From: Bisporella sp. PMI_857
Lineage: Eukaryota > Ascomycota > Leotiomycetes > Helotiales > Helotiaceae
DNA: 64,000 nt
Direction: 5' to 3'
NCBI GenBank assembly: GCA_021307315.1
Contig: JAJSPD010000001.1
Location: 1,860,001-1,924,000 of the forward strand
Shown here: one piece after another, positions 45,530 to 55,904 of the stretch
How positions within the stretch are numbered: position 1 is the first letter of the stretch
Layout: each line of letters starts with the position of its first letter
Translations under genes and position numbers: made by a program
The notes under the pieces: model-generated
The model's database searches: none
Told to the model about the DNA's origin: nothing
The model's input: only the letters and a program-made list of their open reading frames with translations

Positions 45530-46341
45530 AGCATAAATGGTGAGCTTGCTTTTTTGCCTAAAAAGCAAAATGTTGAAAGTCTGATCGAAGGTGTATGCTG
45601 GCTGACATTTCCGCATTCAGACATATGAAGCGGTGCAAAATAAATATCATGGGCAGCCGGCGTTGGTGTTTGGGGACTCTCTGCATGGATTGAGGCGACA
45701 TTTGATCTTTTCCGCATAAACTTGCATGTGGATTCTACCATATCTCCTTGGGAAGAACTTCCGTAAGGTCGTATTGCATCTGGGGATCCGTAGGATTCGG
45801 TGGACACTACATAAGGCATTACAAAGGGCTATACACAGGATTGAGTTTCATAAGGATGGCCAGGAATGCTATGGAACTGAGACATCACCAAAGTTGATTT
45901 GCATATCCGAAGTATTCTAGCCCTTCCAGATCATCCAACGAAGAAGTGGTCGTCCCCAAGTTGCATATGGCATGAAGCACGCTAAAACTGCTAGATTTGA
46001 GAGATATGAATCACACACATCATGATATTCATGACACACTTGTTCCTCAGCCTTCTGACTCTTTCGCCGCCGCACTGGTTGTACAAGCGAGGCTGACAAA
46101 AGGTTGTGGCGGTCACTTGATTATGTCAGCTCAAAAAAGATAGGCACCCCACCATGAATGAGTACCACTAACTTAACTGATTCCATAACACGTTCCTCTT
46201 GAATTCTGTGTCTCTCCAAACAATTCATTCCTCACCTCGGGCTTCCCTCCCCCGCCGCGCTCTGATAAAAGTAACTATACAATCAACACCCCGTACGTCA
46301 TAATAGCTGTAGTTGGCACAGAAATTGAAACTCCGTTAGCT
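45530..46341. other. Intergenic, 812 bp
   Basis: 3' flank of the SWIB gene and upstream region of HEL2. Short ORFs only. Pyrimidine-rich near 46240-46260, just upstream of the HEL2 start. Confidence 0.35.
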
Positions 46342-48751
46342 ATGGCTTCAGCAGGAGCAGAAGTTGGTGCAGGTGGGGCGCCCTCAAGACAAGAAGGACA
46401 TAGAGGCAGAGGCCGGGGAAAAGGTCGCCGTGATGGAGGCACTCCTCGTGATGGAGAGCAGCGTGAGAATCGGCAATACGAGAATCGTGGTGCCAGGAGA
46501 GGCGGACGAGGAGGAAATCGGGGAACTTTCAATGGTCAGAACAATGTGAATCCCGGAAACACAGCACCTGCCACCGCAAGTCTACCCCAAAAGCCAGTTC
46601 CACAAGCCCAAGGTGGGACCACAAATAGCACTGAAGACGAAAATGACGATGCGGATCTTTGCGATATCTGCGCCTCCAAAGTCGAACATATAGCTCTCTC
46701 ACCTTGCAACCACAGCACCTGTCATATCTGCGCTTTGCGAAGAAGAGTACTTTATAAGACAAAGGATTGCACGCATTGTAGAGTACGGTATCTTACCCAT
46801 GCCATTTATGTAAACTAAAGAAAAATAGACACCAGCTCCATACGTGATATTTACCGACGACGCGACAAAAAGATATGAAGATTTCACCAACGCGGAAAAT
46901 ATGCTCACGCAGGAGGCTATTGGAGTCAGATATGACAATGAGGAGATGCAACAAGATACACAAATTCTTCTGCGGTACAATTGCCCAGATAAAAGCTGTG
47001 ATACGGCATGTCTATCCTGGCCTGACTTACATCGTCATGTTCGAGCAATACATCATAGGAAAATATGTGATCTGTGTTCAAGACATAAGAAAGTTTTTAC
47101 ACATGAACATGATCTATTTACGGATAAGGAGTTAGACAGGCATATGAAAAAGGGAGATGACAATCCAGGAGCAGTAGATCAGTCTGGCTTTAGGGGACAC
47201 CCCGAGTGCGGATTTTGTCGGCAAAGGTTCTACGGAGACGATGAGTTATTTGTTCACTGCAGAGAGAGGCATGAACGCTGTTTTATTTGTGACAGAAATG
47301 GAGGCCAGCCGCAATACTATGTCAACTACGACAGCTTAACGCAGCATTTTAGCAAGGACCACTATCCTTGTTTAGAACCAGCTTGTCAAGAAAGAAGATT
47401 TGTCGTGTTCCCATCGGAAATGGACTTAAAGGCTCACCAATTAGAGGAGCATAAAGACTCATTATCGAAAGATGTCAGAAGAGATGCAAGAATTGTCAAT
47501 ATGGCAAGTCTTGACTACCGAGCCCCGTATGTGCAGGAGAGACGAGGAGGTGGGAACCAGCGAGACCAAAGAGATGGAAGAGGCCGAGGGAGGGGGAGGG
47601 ACCCCAATGCGGAACCGTTGCCTCCATCAAGCGCCCAGCCGCTTCGAAGGGATGAGGTGGCTTTCCGGCGACAGCTTGCTATTCAAGGTGCTTCGTCTGC
47701 CACAGTGCGCAACTTTGGTGGCCAATTGACGGCTGATTCATCAACACCCGCTGCTCAAATTACTTCGCAAGAACCTTCGAGGGCAAATAGCGTCAACGTT
47801 GCAATATCCTCTTTACAGAATCTGAATCTGCAAGCAGAGCTAACGCCTCAAGATCAAGCCCGCCAGCTCCGCCATCGGGCCGTGATTGAACGTGCAAGAA
47901 CCCTCCTCCAAAATGACGAAGCTAAAATCAGTCAATTCCGGGACTTTATATCCTCATACAAAACGTCCAAAATCACTTCAACGCAGCTTATAGATTCCTT
48001 CTTTGCGCTATTCAATGACACAACCCCGAATGCCTTAGGTACACTCATACGCGAGGTTGCTGATCTCTATGAGGACAAGACGAAAGCCACTTCATTAATA
48101 AGTGCTTGGAATGATTGGCGAGCAATAAATGAGGACTATCCTTCTCTCCCTGCTGGAACGAACATATCAGCAGGCACTATCCCATCAAACTGGGCTATCA
48201 CAGCCGCCTCATCATCCTCCACTTCCATCCAAGCCTCTCCAGCCAAAAAATCCAAGGTTCTGAGGCTGAAATCATCAACTGCTCAATCATCCCGTGCCCC
48301 AGCATCACAAACACGATCCTGGGGAACCGCTTCGGGAGTTTCATCATCCGCAAATCCATTCCCAGTACTTCCTCCTGCTTCCGCCAGTGCTGCTAGACAA
48401 CCCACAGGTAGGATAAATACAATTTCATGGATGGCTCCATCTTCAGCACCAAACTCAAATCCTTCATCCGCACCTCCATCTCGACCTAGCTCCACAGCTC
48501 CGGGGAAAGGCAAAGGAGCAGCAGAGTTCCCAGCCCTTCCTCCAGCACCCAAACCCCAGAGCACAATCATGACGTATGGGTCAGGCAGGATAGTACGGAG
48601 AGATCTAGGGAACGCAGGGCCGAGTAGTTCCGCATGGGGTGCGAACGGAGAGAGTGGCGCAGCGGCAAGTGGCGAGGGTGGGGATGATAATTCAGGTGGA
48701 AAGGGGAAGAAGAAACAAGGAAAGAAGGTTGTACTTATGGGATGGGGATAA
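46342..48751 (+). CDS. HEL2: E3 ubiquitin ligase HEL2/ZNF598-like (ribosome quality control)
   Basis: Hel2/ZNF598 ubiquitinates small-subunit ribosomal proteins on collided ribosomes. Exons are 46342-46782 and 46829-48751; the 46 nt intron (GTACGG...AAATAG, phase 0) falls right after the last RING cysteine pair (CTHCR). The product is 787 aa. The N-terminus (residues 15-70) is Arg/Gly-rich (RGRGRGKGRRDG, RRGGRGGNRG), probably RNA-binding. The RING follows: CDICASKVEHIALSPCNHSTCHICALRRR...CTHCR (near 110-147). Next come C2H2-type fingers typical of the family: CPDKSCDTACLSWPDLHRHVRAIH, the CDLCSRHKKVFTHEHDLF block, HPECGFCRQRFYGDDELFVHCRERH, and CFICDR through HFSKDHY. The C-terminal half is Ser/Ala/Pro-rich and ends in KKVVLMGWG, as in fungal Hel2. 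Confidence 0.93.
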
Positions 48752-49027
48752 AAGGCTTGTCGGGAATCTTGTCGTTTTGGATCACATGACTGATCTGACA
48801 CAAGGTATTTAGGTGTATAGGTGTATATCTAATAAACATAGATGATAAAACATCTGGATTTACCTGTAGATAGAAATCTTCTTAATTGCATTTGTGAACG
48901 ATCAAGATGTAGTCGCTTCATGAACCGGCTTCATCCTCATTCTTGACGAATTTCAGCACTCCGATTTATCAGAGTATTCTTTCATCTGATATACTTTTAA
49001 GATTAAGGAGCCTCCCTTTTTATTACT

Positions 49028-49237
49028 TTAGGATTGCTGCTTGAAGATAGATAGACTTTCGCCAGGGGCATACTCTCCGCCAAACCATCGTTTGTCATTC
49101 TCCACGTTTAGGCATGTAAGCTTGAGATGGTTCAATGCATAGTTAGAGTCACCGACCTCTCCACCCGTGTAGCAGCCTGCATAAACGGGAGAGTAGACTA
49201 ATGCGAAGGTAATAAGTAAGGAGTGTAGGAGTTTCAT
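49028..49237 (-). CDS. Small secreted protein, apparently truncated
   Basis: A 69 aa ORF with a clear signal peptide (MKLLHSLLITFALVYSPVYA). The mature part has two Cys (AGCYTGGE, then LKLTCLN). The spacing C-x-x-GGE...A...C...FGGEYAPGE recalls the first half of a common ascomycete secreted Cys protein family, whose members usually run past 120 residues with more cysteines. Here the frame stops soon after. No downstream exon with matching cysteines was found, so it may be a truncated copy or a short relative. An effector-like role is only a guess. Confidence 0.5.
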   Translation of the reverse strand: MKLLHSLLITFALVYSPVYAGCYTGGEVGDSNYALNHLKLTCLNVENDKRWFGGEYAPGESLSIFKQQS

Positions 49238-49940
49238 GATAGAAATATTGTCTTTCCTGATCTTAAGATAGGAAGGAAAAGGGTTGGATTGAGCTTGGCC
49301 TGGTCGATTTCGTGGCTTTCATCCCATGATCTTAAGCGTACATGAAAATATCTCCTTCTTGGTAACCATCATCCACTAAAGCAAGAACCAAAATATTTAC
49401 TTGACATATATGACTTAGGCATCCCGCTCTCTCCGCGTATCAGCGTCATCTAGACTAGAAATCTTACGAGTATGGATGGGAATCAGACATAGTCCTGCTT
49501 GAAAAGACAACTCATGTAACAAGTTACTGGTCTAGGTCTTGCAGAGATGTATACAGCAAGTGGACTCTGTCGAATTGGACCATTTTGAAACATTTCTAAT
49601 AACGACAGATGAGGCGGACTTTCTGTGGAGGGAATACTCCACACCGCGCCAGGTGTGGGCTGGGGTTCCGATCATTGATGTGCATATTCTTTACATGAAT
49701 TTCCGGTAGTGTCACAGCCAGCTCCTAAGACAAATATTTGCAGCCCATTCAATCAGAGCAGGATAGGACGTTTGCCGGGATTATTGCAGCATAAAGACTC
49801 TGAAATGTAGTCTAGTATCCCAGACTGACGACCTGAGGCATGCTGTTCTTTCTGGACCGATTTCGATACATCCTTTCTGGTAATTGGGCTGAGAGTCTCG
49901 CTCTGCTTGAATTTCCTTGCCTTCTGGATAAACAAACTCC
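49238..49940. other. Intergenic, 703 bp
   Basis: Promoter of the small secreted gene and 3' flank of the membrane-protein gene (both minus). The minus-strand ORF 49753-50118 is a shadow of the membrane-protein exon extended by chance. No other feature. Confidence 0.35.
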
Positions 49941-50534
49941 TCAAGTCACACCCCAATAGTTCTTCCACGTAGACATGCCCAACGTGAAAATGGAGGTTAT
50001 TCCAACCGTAATGGCAAGCAGTATTGCGGCCAGAAGTGCCAATACTATTTTCCGTATCTTGAACGCATCGACAAATTCGGCTTTCATCATCTTTCTTTGT
50101 TTGGTGTGCCAATGCCATGATTTAGAGTTCTTGTTGTCTCCTCCCGCTTTCTCGGAAACTCGGACATATGCGTAGGGATTCGAGGCTGACGATGGTTTGA
50201 ATATGATGAAGTGAAACAAGGTTTTTACACGCCCAAAAATGGTCGTTGGTGGGGGTGCATTTGCAGGGTGATAATGGGTGCGAGTAGAGTTGTTCTTCCA
50301 GTCAATTAGTGCCAAGGAAAAGAGGAAGGATATAAAGGTTAGAGGCGCGATGAAAAGCTGTAATGTTTCAAATCAGCATTTGTAGTTTCCATGTATCCAA
50401 GGGTATCAAAATATAATAGAGTGAACAGCGCTCGTATTTAGGAAACGGACCCGGCTAACAACGCTCTCTTTTGGAGCTTCTGGTGCTGGCGGCGCACGCA
50501 GACCGTTTGCTGGAGAGCTGTGTCTTGAAGACAT
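49941..50534 (-). CDS. Two-TM membrane protein of unknown function
   Basis: Exon 1 (50451-50534) encodes a Ser/Pro-rich cytosolic start (MSSRHSSPANGLRAPPAPEA). A 93 nt intron (50358-50450, GTCCGT...TTACAG, phase 0) leads to exon 2 (49941-50357). The product is 166 aa. Two hydrophobic helices are visible: LFIAPLTFISFLFSLALI right after the junction, and IVLALLAAILLAITVGITSIFTLG near the C-terminus, with a Pro/Lys-rich loop of about 75 residues between. An alternative donor (GTTAGC, two codons upstream) would also keep the frame. No family recognised. Confidence 0.68.
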
Positions 50535-51138
50535 TTAGATGGACAAAGTACTATGTTTGAATATGGGTTGCAAATATAAGGCTCCGAAATGACTTGATGA
50601 AGAGAAGGCAAAAGAAATAGACAAAAAGGAATTGAATCCTTTTATACGGCTTGTAACATGCCTTGTCACCAATGTTTACCAACGGCCGTTGAGGTCTAAA
50701 ACCATCCGCCGGTTGTGCCGGGTGTGACGTTGTGGTTGCGTTGCATCCCCATTCTGAACTTAATGTTGATCTGATGTGAGGCTGGATGTGGCTGTGCGAA
50801 TACGTTTATCTACTTCGTATTCGCTTCCCTAACCGACATCTCTTGTAAATCAAACCACTAACTTGAACACTCACTCATTTTGTCACGACCACGTATCGTG
50901 CGCTGGCGAGAGCACTGAGGAGTGCCTATTTGATGATACTAAACTAAAGAGGAAAGGATATTCTAGAGTACATTGGGGAACATGAGCTTGTATAGGTATC
51001 AGCTATTATTTATATCTTCTCGCGCTGAAGTTAGGGCTAGTTATCGCAGAACCTATTTGAAAGTTAAATAGTTGATTATTCCAGTAGCTTAACTAGATGG
51101 CGGCTGCCCTTTACATCTACAATTCAATAGCGGTGACT
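50535..51138. other. Intergenic, 604 bp divergent promoter region
   Basis: Lies between the divergent membrane-protein gene (minus) and the GC-AG-intron gene (plus). No ORF or motif stands out. Confidence 0.35.
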
Positions 51139-52335
51139 ATGGAGATTGAAGCAAACTGCATTGTAAGCTCCGATAGCTATGAAAAATTCGGTCTCAGCGA
51201 CACACGCCTAGTCTCAAATGAAACAGTGCAAGATTTCTTTGGTCGTGGTCTTATGAGCAAAGGCAAGGCTTAAATTCGTGGGACCTGCATGAAACCGCGT
51301 TGACTCGCTCTAGATGCCGTGTATCAACGATATACACAAAAGCTTTCGCAGATTGTGGCCAACGGACTTGATGTCTCTTTGGAGTTGGAGAGGATAAAAC
51401 AAGCATTTCACCAACTATGCGATCCAGAGGAAGCTGAATGTAGGTTGCCTTTGTACCTTAACAGTTTCTTATATCACAAGACCGATTAAAATCTGCTTAT
51501 AGATCTTTCACATAGCAGATTCAATCGCTTTATGTCGCAGAAACTATACGCGCTTGATCTCTCCGGATCTTTAAACAATCTAACGTTACTGTTCGATATC
51601 TTAAGCTGGCATGCCTTTTTTCCTTTCTCGACACCAAATATTGGCCCAGCAATACCTTGTATAAATAAAGATGATTTTCTGCGCGCTGTCTGTTTGTTAA
51701 CGCTAGACCCTGCATCGCGATACGCTCCTAAGTTTTCGGCCGCTAGACACGGTGTTTCTTCAGGAACTTGGGGTCCCTTTGATGGCTGGCTTATTAGGAC
51801 CCGTGGTAAGGACGCTATCGACTTTAACAGAAGGGTCTTCCGAAGCCTGGCTGTTCCTAACGGCACTAGCACAAGCCATGAAGTAACTATTCCGGTTCCT
51901 CGGTTTATAATGTATCAACCGCAACAATACGAACAAGGTTCTGAGGGAAATCCTGAGCGGCAGATTGTTATTGCACAGAATGAAAGTGAACGATTTGTAG
52001 ACATCCATGACGTCTTTTCGGAGTGTCCGCCAGGGGAGGATAGCTTAACAGCGAACCCACTTCGGGAAAGCTACAACCTTATCTTATCATCACTTCAGCT
52101 TCAACCAAATGACCTCGCTAGCCTTGATGTTCCTACCACAAGACTTGTGGCTCTTTTGAAGTTGGTGCAAGCAATACAGGCCACGGAGAAACGATGTGAG
52201 CAAGACACAATACTGGGCATGATAGCTTTGGCTGAAAACCTAGATTGTAAAGGAAAGCTCAGCTGGGAGCAGTTTAACACTGTGATGTCGAAAAAAGGAG
52301 TAAAGCATTACGAATATAATTTAAAGAGTACTTGA
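51139..52335 (+). CDS. Conserved fungal protein of unknown function (GC-AG first intron)
   Basis: Three exons: 51139-51262, 51314-51439 and 51503-52335; 360 aa. The first intron (51 nt) starts with GCAAGG and ends CTCTAG, a GC-AG intron; without it the frame meets TAA and TGA. The second (63 nt, GTAGGT...CTTATAG) is ordinary. After splicing the protein reads as an intact member of what I believe is a widespread ascomycete family: KFGLSDTRLVS, VQDFFGRGL, the join AEYLSHSRFNRFMSQKL, SWHAFFPFSTP, AVCLLTLDPA, SGTWGPFDGW and ILGMIALAENLD. No catalytic motif recognised, and the function is unknown. A deleted duplicate of this gene lies at 55006-55191 with shared 3' flank. Confidence 0.78.
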
Positions 52336-52640
52336 CTAATACATATCAATAGGGACTTATAGCTGATGTTTTGTCGAAGATCTTCAAAATCTTTAGGGCC
52401 CCATTAGAAAAGACCGTGTTGTGAGCTTGGAGGGAATAAGAGACTTGCTAAGTGTAGTTATTCAACCCAACAAATAGGCAGGGGATTTCAAGGGAACAAT
52501 AAGTATTCAATTGATGCAATAACTGTCTCTTGTCTTTTACTCTTTACGCTTTTGTTCTAAAATATACCTTAACAAGCCGAGGTTATTACTAAGCGTAACT
52601 CTGGCGCTTCACCAGCTCTTTCCTTGCTCCTAAAAAAACT
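52200..52640 (+). repeat. Segmental duplication, copy 1 (gene 3' end plus flank)
   Basis: Similar along its length to 55065-55480. The match covers the last codons of the unknown gene, its stop (TGACTAATA) and about 300 bases of flank, including GTTATTACTAAG and GGCGCTTCAC phrases. The copies differ at many bases, so the duplication is not recent. Confidence 0.75.
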
Positions 52641-52761
52641 TGCGGGTGTCACGGTCCTCAATATCGCACCAGACGCCCATTGGTTCGCTTACCAGCTCGC
52701 CTATGGCGGTCACGTGGTCATGGTCTTTATGTTAGGGATGCCACAGCAACAGCTACACCTT

Positions 52762-53025
52762 TCCTCCTTAGTTTAGTATTCTCGTAATTGAAGCACCTAT
52801 TCAGCGCCCTTACAGGCCATAGGATCGTGATCGTGACAGCGGGGATGGTTTCGTGAATTATGACTTGCGATATTAGTTGAAGCAAATAACTGAGTGGCTT
52901 AAATTGTCACCTGCTGTACCCTCGCTTAGCAAAATGTACGAGATCCACGTAGAGCTATCGTTTGGATTCTTTCGATAGCCAACCTTCTCTCCTTAGTTTA
53001 GAATTCTTGTAATTGAACCATTCTG
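52762..53025 (+). repeat. Pair of 35-bp direct repeats
   Basis: TTAGTTTAGTATTCTCGTAA near 52768 and TTAGTTTAGAATTCTTGTAA near 52990, each within a longer similar stretch preceded by CTCC and followed by TTGAA. About 223 bases apart. Origin unknown. Confidence 0.6.
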
Positions 53026-53231
53026 TAGCTTGCAAAAGCGTTAGTATTTGGCTTTTGTCACAGTTCCAATCGATTTTGAATTGCAGACTTTGTCACGTCA
53101 CGCGTTGTGCATCTACAGATACAGAGGGTAACAGTGGTATCATACAGAGAATCCAAAGCTAAAAGGAAGAGGAGCTCGAGGAGTGCAGGCTATATATACA
53201 CTAGGAGCTCTGAGAGCTCGGCCAGTAGAGC

Positions 53232-53350
53232 GTCACGTGCCAGAGGGCCAATCAGGGGGGCTCGGTAAAGCCCTGAGACTTGGCATGTATGGGCATGTAG
53301 GGAGTCGCCAGGGATACGGAGGATGTAGTAAAGATTAGTTTTTGTATCAA
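53232..53350 (+). repeat. Diverged direct repeat A flanking the DUF6589-like fragment
   Basis: Shares ordered blocks with repeat B (54829-54964): GTCACGT, AGG, CTCGGTA/TTCGGTA, GTCGCCAGG, TACGGAGG, GTAGTA, a GATTAGT/GACTAGT block and the end TGTATCAA. Same orientation, about 1.6 kb apart. Could be worn LTRs or element ends. Confidence 0.55.
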
Positions 53351-53507
53351 AATGAACATGGTGCTCCTTGCCAAGGCAGTATCAATACTTTTGGGCTAGA
53401 GCTTCGTACAGCTGGAAGATTGAGCATGAACTATAGACTGATTCTCGAAGATGCTCTCTCTTCTTTAAAGAGAAGGCTGGTGAGGAAAAGGGGGAACCGC
53501 CTTGTCA

Positions 53508-53624
53508 ACCTTTGTGAGCCAATCAAATGGCGAGCGAAGTGGACAGAGAAAGGAAGGGGAAAGAAGGCTACTTTTTTGTGAACTTCTGTGGGCCAATTAA
53601 ATCTCGAGCGAAGTGGACAAAGGA
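53508..53624 (+). repeat. Two about 40-bp units, 74-bp period, with CCAAT boxes
   Basis: CTTTGTGAGCCAATCAAATG (about 53510) and CTTCTGTGGGCCAATTAAAT (53583) are each followed by CGAGCGAAGTGGACA. A CCAAT box is conserved in both, and a third occurs at about 53249. They lie 230-350 bases before the DUF6589-like ORF and may be its promoter elements. Confidence 0.6.
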
Positions 53625-53853
53625 GTTTGTATGAAGGCGAGATTTGTGTGAGAGGAGATGGAGTTGGTGAGGGAACACACTTTTAAAAGGGAGTGGCTCC
53701 GGGGATGCTTAGTCAGCATCTGTGGGTCTTTGTAGACCTTTGTGAATAAAATCGTGATCAAAGTCTATCATCCCGAACTGAGGCTTTCCAAGAAAAAGCA
53801 TCTTACACTTTCAACGATTCTTGAATCCGGGTTATATTCAAAGAAACTCAACT

Positions 53854-54792
53854 ATGTTTCCTTCAGCTAATCATCCTGCCCCACCGTCACCGTTGCTTCG
53901 CGTTTCTAGCCCAATAGGTAGCCCAGCGTCGAGCTTGTTGTCTACAGTCGGGTCAACACCTCCTCGCTCAACCTCTCCTGACCCTTTTTACACACCGGAT
54001 CGTATCTACGAAGACTACAATACCGACGATAACAGTGAAGATATAGAGGACGATGATGGCAGCGAAGGAGACCCAGAGAACGATAATGACTGCGAAACTA
54101 TTACCTCTTCAAATAGAGAAGCCCGGCGAAGCCGAGATCATCGCACCTTACAAGCAGTTGCAGACTTACTACGCGAGAATAAATGGTCAATACAAAAGTT
54201 TCTGCAAACATGGGTATCTGCAGACGCAGTGGATAGTAGCAATAATGTTATTGTCATAGAGCGCCATTCTCGTTGGAGAACGTCTAGCCAACGACAAAAG
54301 GTTTTAAAAAAAGCGCTGAGATCTCCTGAGTTGGTACAATTTTGCCCTTCCACCGATCACTGTTCTAGAATCAAGTCCGAGCTTGATTGTCTTTCGTCAA
54401 CATTCTATTTCAGCAAATTTGACTATAGTCTTAATTTAGACAGTATAAATTTCTCGCAAGTTTTCGCAGCAATGGAATCGGAAGCCCCATCATTTTTTAC
54501 ACTGCTGTCTGAAATAATGCGGAATCCACGATTTAGTTGGAAAAGCTATTCCGGTACTCAACGTTCTGAAGATTTATACAAGCGAATATATATGGTTATG
54601 AGCTTGATATGCTTTTCGAGAAGCAAAAAAAACTCGAATTTCTTGTCTTCTGTTTTAGACATTTACTTGTTAGAATCTGGCTGCAAGCGTACGGTGTTGG
54701 AGTCTTTATCTAGTTTAGGAGTATGCCACAGTTATGCTCAGGCCAATAGGTCTATGAGACTTTTAGCGGAAAAAAACAAGACTATGATTTAA
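53854..54792 (+). CDS. DUF6589-like N-terminal protein (probably truncated mobile-element gene)
   Basis: A single exon of 312 aa from ATG 53854. The N-terminus is Ser/Pro-rich then acidic (EDIEDDDGSEGD). A helical part, LLRENKWSIQKFLQTWVS, follows, then RHSRWRTSSQRQKVLKKAL, and a block EAPSFFTLLSEIMRN...YMVMSLICFSRSKKNSNFL...YLLESGCKRTVLESLSSLGV. These match, from memory of the family, the N-terminal half of the large DUF6589 proteins found as multicopy, element-like genes in fungi. Full members are far longer, so this is a truncated but uninterrupted copy ending at the TAA 54790-54792. It is flanked by diverged direct repeats A and B. Confidence 0.62.
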   Translation: MFPSANHPAPPSPLLRVSSPIGSPASSLLSTVGSTPPRSTSPDPFYTPDRIYEDYNTDDNSEDIEDDDGSEGDPENDNDCETITSSNREARRSRDHRTLQAVADLLRENKWSIQKFLQTWVSADAVDSSNNVIVIERHSRWRTSSQRQKVLKKALRSPELVQFCPSTDHCSRIKSELDCLSSTFYFSKFDYSLNLDSINFSQVFAAMESEAPSFFTLLSEIMRNPRFSWKSYSGTQRSEDLYKRIYMVMSLICFSRSKKNSNFLSSVLDIYLLESGCKRTVLESLSSLGVCHSYAQANRSMRLLAEKNKTMI

Positions 54793-54828
54793 TTTCAATT
54801 TTCGTTAGCTTTTGTCAGGCGCCAGGAT

Positions 54829-54964
54829 GTCACGTATTAAGGGTAATAAGGGAGTTCGGTAGAGGCTCTCGATTTCGGCACCCAAGGGGTCGCCAGGAGT
54901 ACGGAGGGTATAAGTAGGAGGTTCGGGGCGTAGTAGAAAGGGTAGAGACTAGTCTGTGTATCAA
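54829..54964 (+). repeat. Diverged direct repeat B
   Basis: Partner of repeat A. It contains a TATAAGTAG segment (about 54918) absent from A, GTCGCCAGG and TACGGAGGG, and ends in TGTATCAA. It directly precedes the deleted gene duplicate at 55006. Confidence 0.55.
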
Positions 54965-55005
54965 TAGCAGCTGATTTGTGCCATACTACTCCACCACCTT
55001 ACAAG

Positions 55006-55480
55006 ATGCCTCTGTGTGTTTTCTGTTTGTTAACGCTAGACCATACATCACGCAAGCAAAACACAATCCTGGGCATAATAGCTTTGGCTGAAAAGCTAGA
55101 TTGCAAAGTAAAGCTCAGCTGGGAGCTGATTAACACAGTGATATTGAAACAAGGAGTAAAGTGTTATACATCTGGTCTAAAGAGTAGTTGACTAATAAAT
55201 ATCAATATAGACTTATTGCAGATATTTTGTTGAAGACCTTCGTAGTCTTTATGGCTCCGTTGGAAAGGACTGCGTTGTGAGGGACAGGATAAGAAACTTG
55301 CTAGGTGTAGTTACAGAACCCATAGATAGACAGGAATTGCAGGGTAGCAACATGTATTCAACTGATTCAGCCTCTAAATCTTGTCATTTTTTCTCTACTT
55401 TTGTTCCAATAGTATATCTTTACGAACGATGTTATTACTAAGGGCAGCCTTGGCGCTTCACTAGCTCTTTTCCCATTATG
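55006..55480 (+). pseudogene. Internally deleted duplicate of the 51.1-52.3 kb gene, with 3' flank
   Basis: The ORF 55006-55191 (61 codons) matches two separate parts of the intact gene. FCLLTLDHTSRK corresponds to CLLTLDPASRY (about 51690-51719), and then directly ILGIIALAEKLDCKVKLSWE corresponds to ILGMIALAENLDCKGKLSWE (from about 52212). About 480 bases of the parent are missing at the join, and the 5' half of the gene is absent. The similarity continues through the stop into 3' flank to about 55480. The missing segment has no splice signals, so this is a DNA deletion and not a retrocopy. It is unlikely to be functional. Confidence 0.78.
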
Positions 55481-55904
55481 ACTTTGCGATATTGGTTGAG
55501 GTCATAAGTATTTAAATATAAGGCTGCAAAAATATTTTTCTACTTCTAGGTGGCAGTACCCAAAGAACATGGACGCTTAGCGTTTGCGAGACGTGCTGGC
55601 AAATGAAACCTTTAAAAACAGCACCCAGTTTCCTATCTCGCTGTTAAAGTGAATCTATGATTAATAGTGTGAAAGGCCGGGTTTAGTTAGGGGTTGGGAT
55701 CCAGACAGGGATATCAGTCAACGATCAGAAGCCCTTGGTCATACAAGATGCTGCGGTGCGCGCTACACATCTATGTAGTTCGACCATGTTGGCTCACTCT
55801 CACACTAACTACTTAAGTACACATGGGATAGCAGAAAGGGGACTGAGGTGGGCCGGATCATTTCAATTCTTTTGTCTACCTAATCCTGTTGGGTATCATC
55901 TCTT
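55481..55904. other. Intergenic, 424 bp
   Basis: From the end of the duplicated flank to the HIS1 stop. Nothing recognised. Confidence 0.35.

Larger units (their letters stand above)
52336..53853. other. Intergenic, 1.5 kb repeat-rich region
   Basis: 52336-52640 is duplicated at 55192-55480. A 35-base phrase (CTCCTTAGTTTAG...ATTC...GTAATTGAA) occurs at about 52764 and 52987. Diverged direct repeat A is at 53232-53350. A 74-base-period duplication with CCAAT boxes is at 53508-53624. The region probably derives from old mobile elements. Confidence 0.5.

Noticed and set aside
51263..51299. Nonsense mutations (TAA, TGA) in the 51.1 kb gene
   Set aside because: A GC-AG intron removes both stops in frame and joins family-like sequence, so a pseudogene call is not needed.
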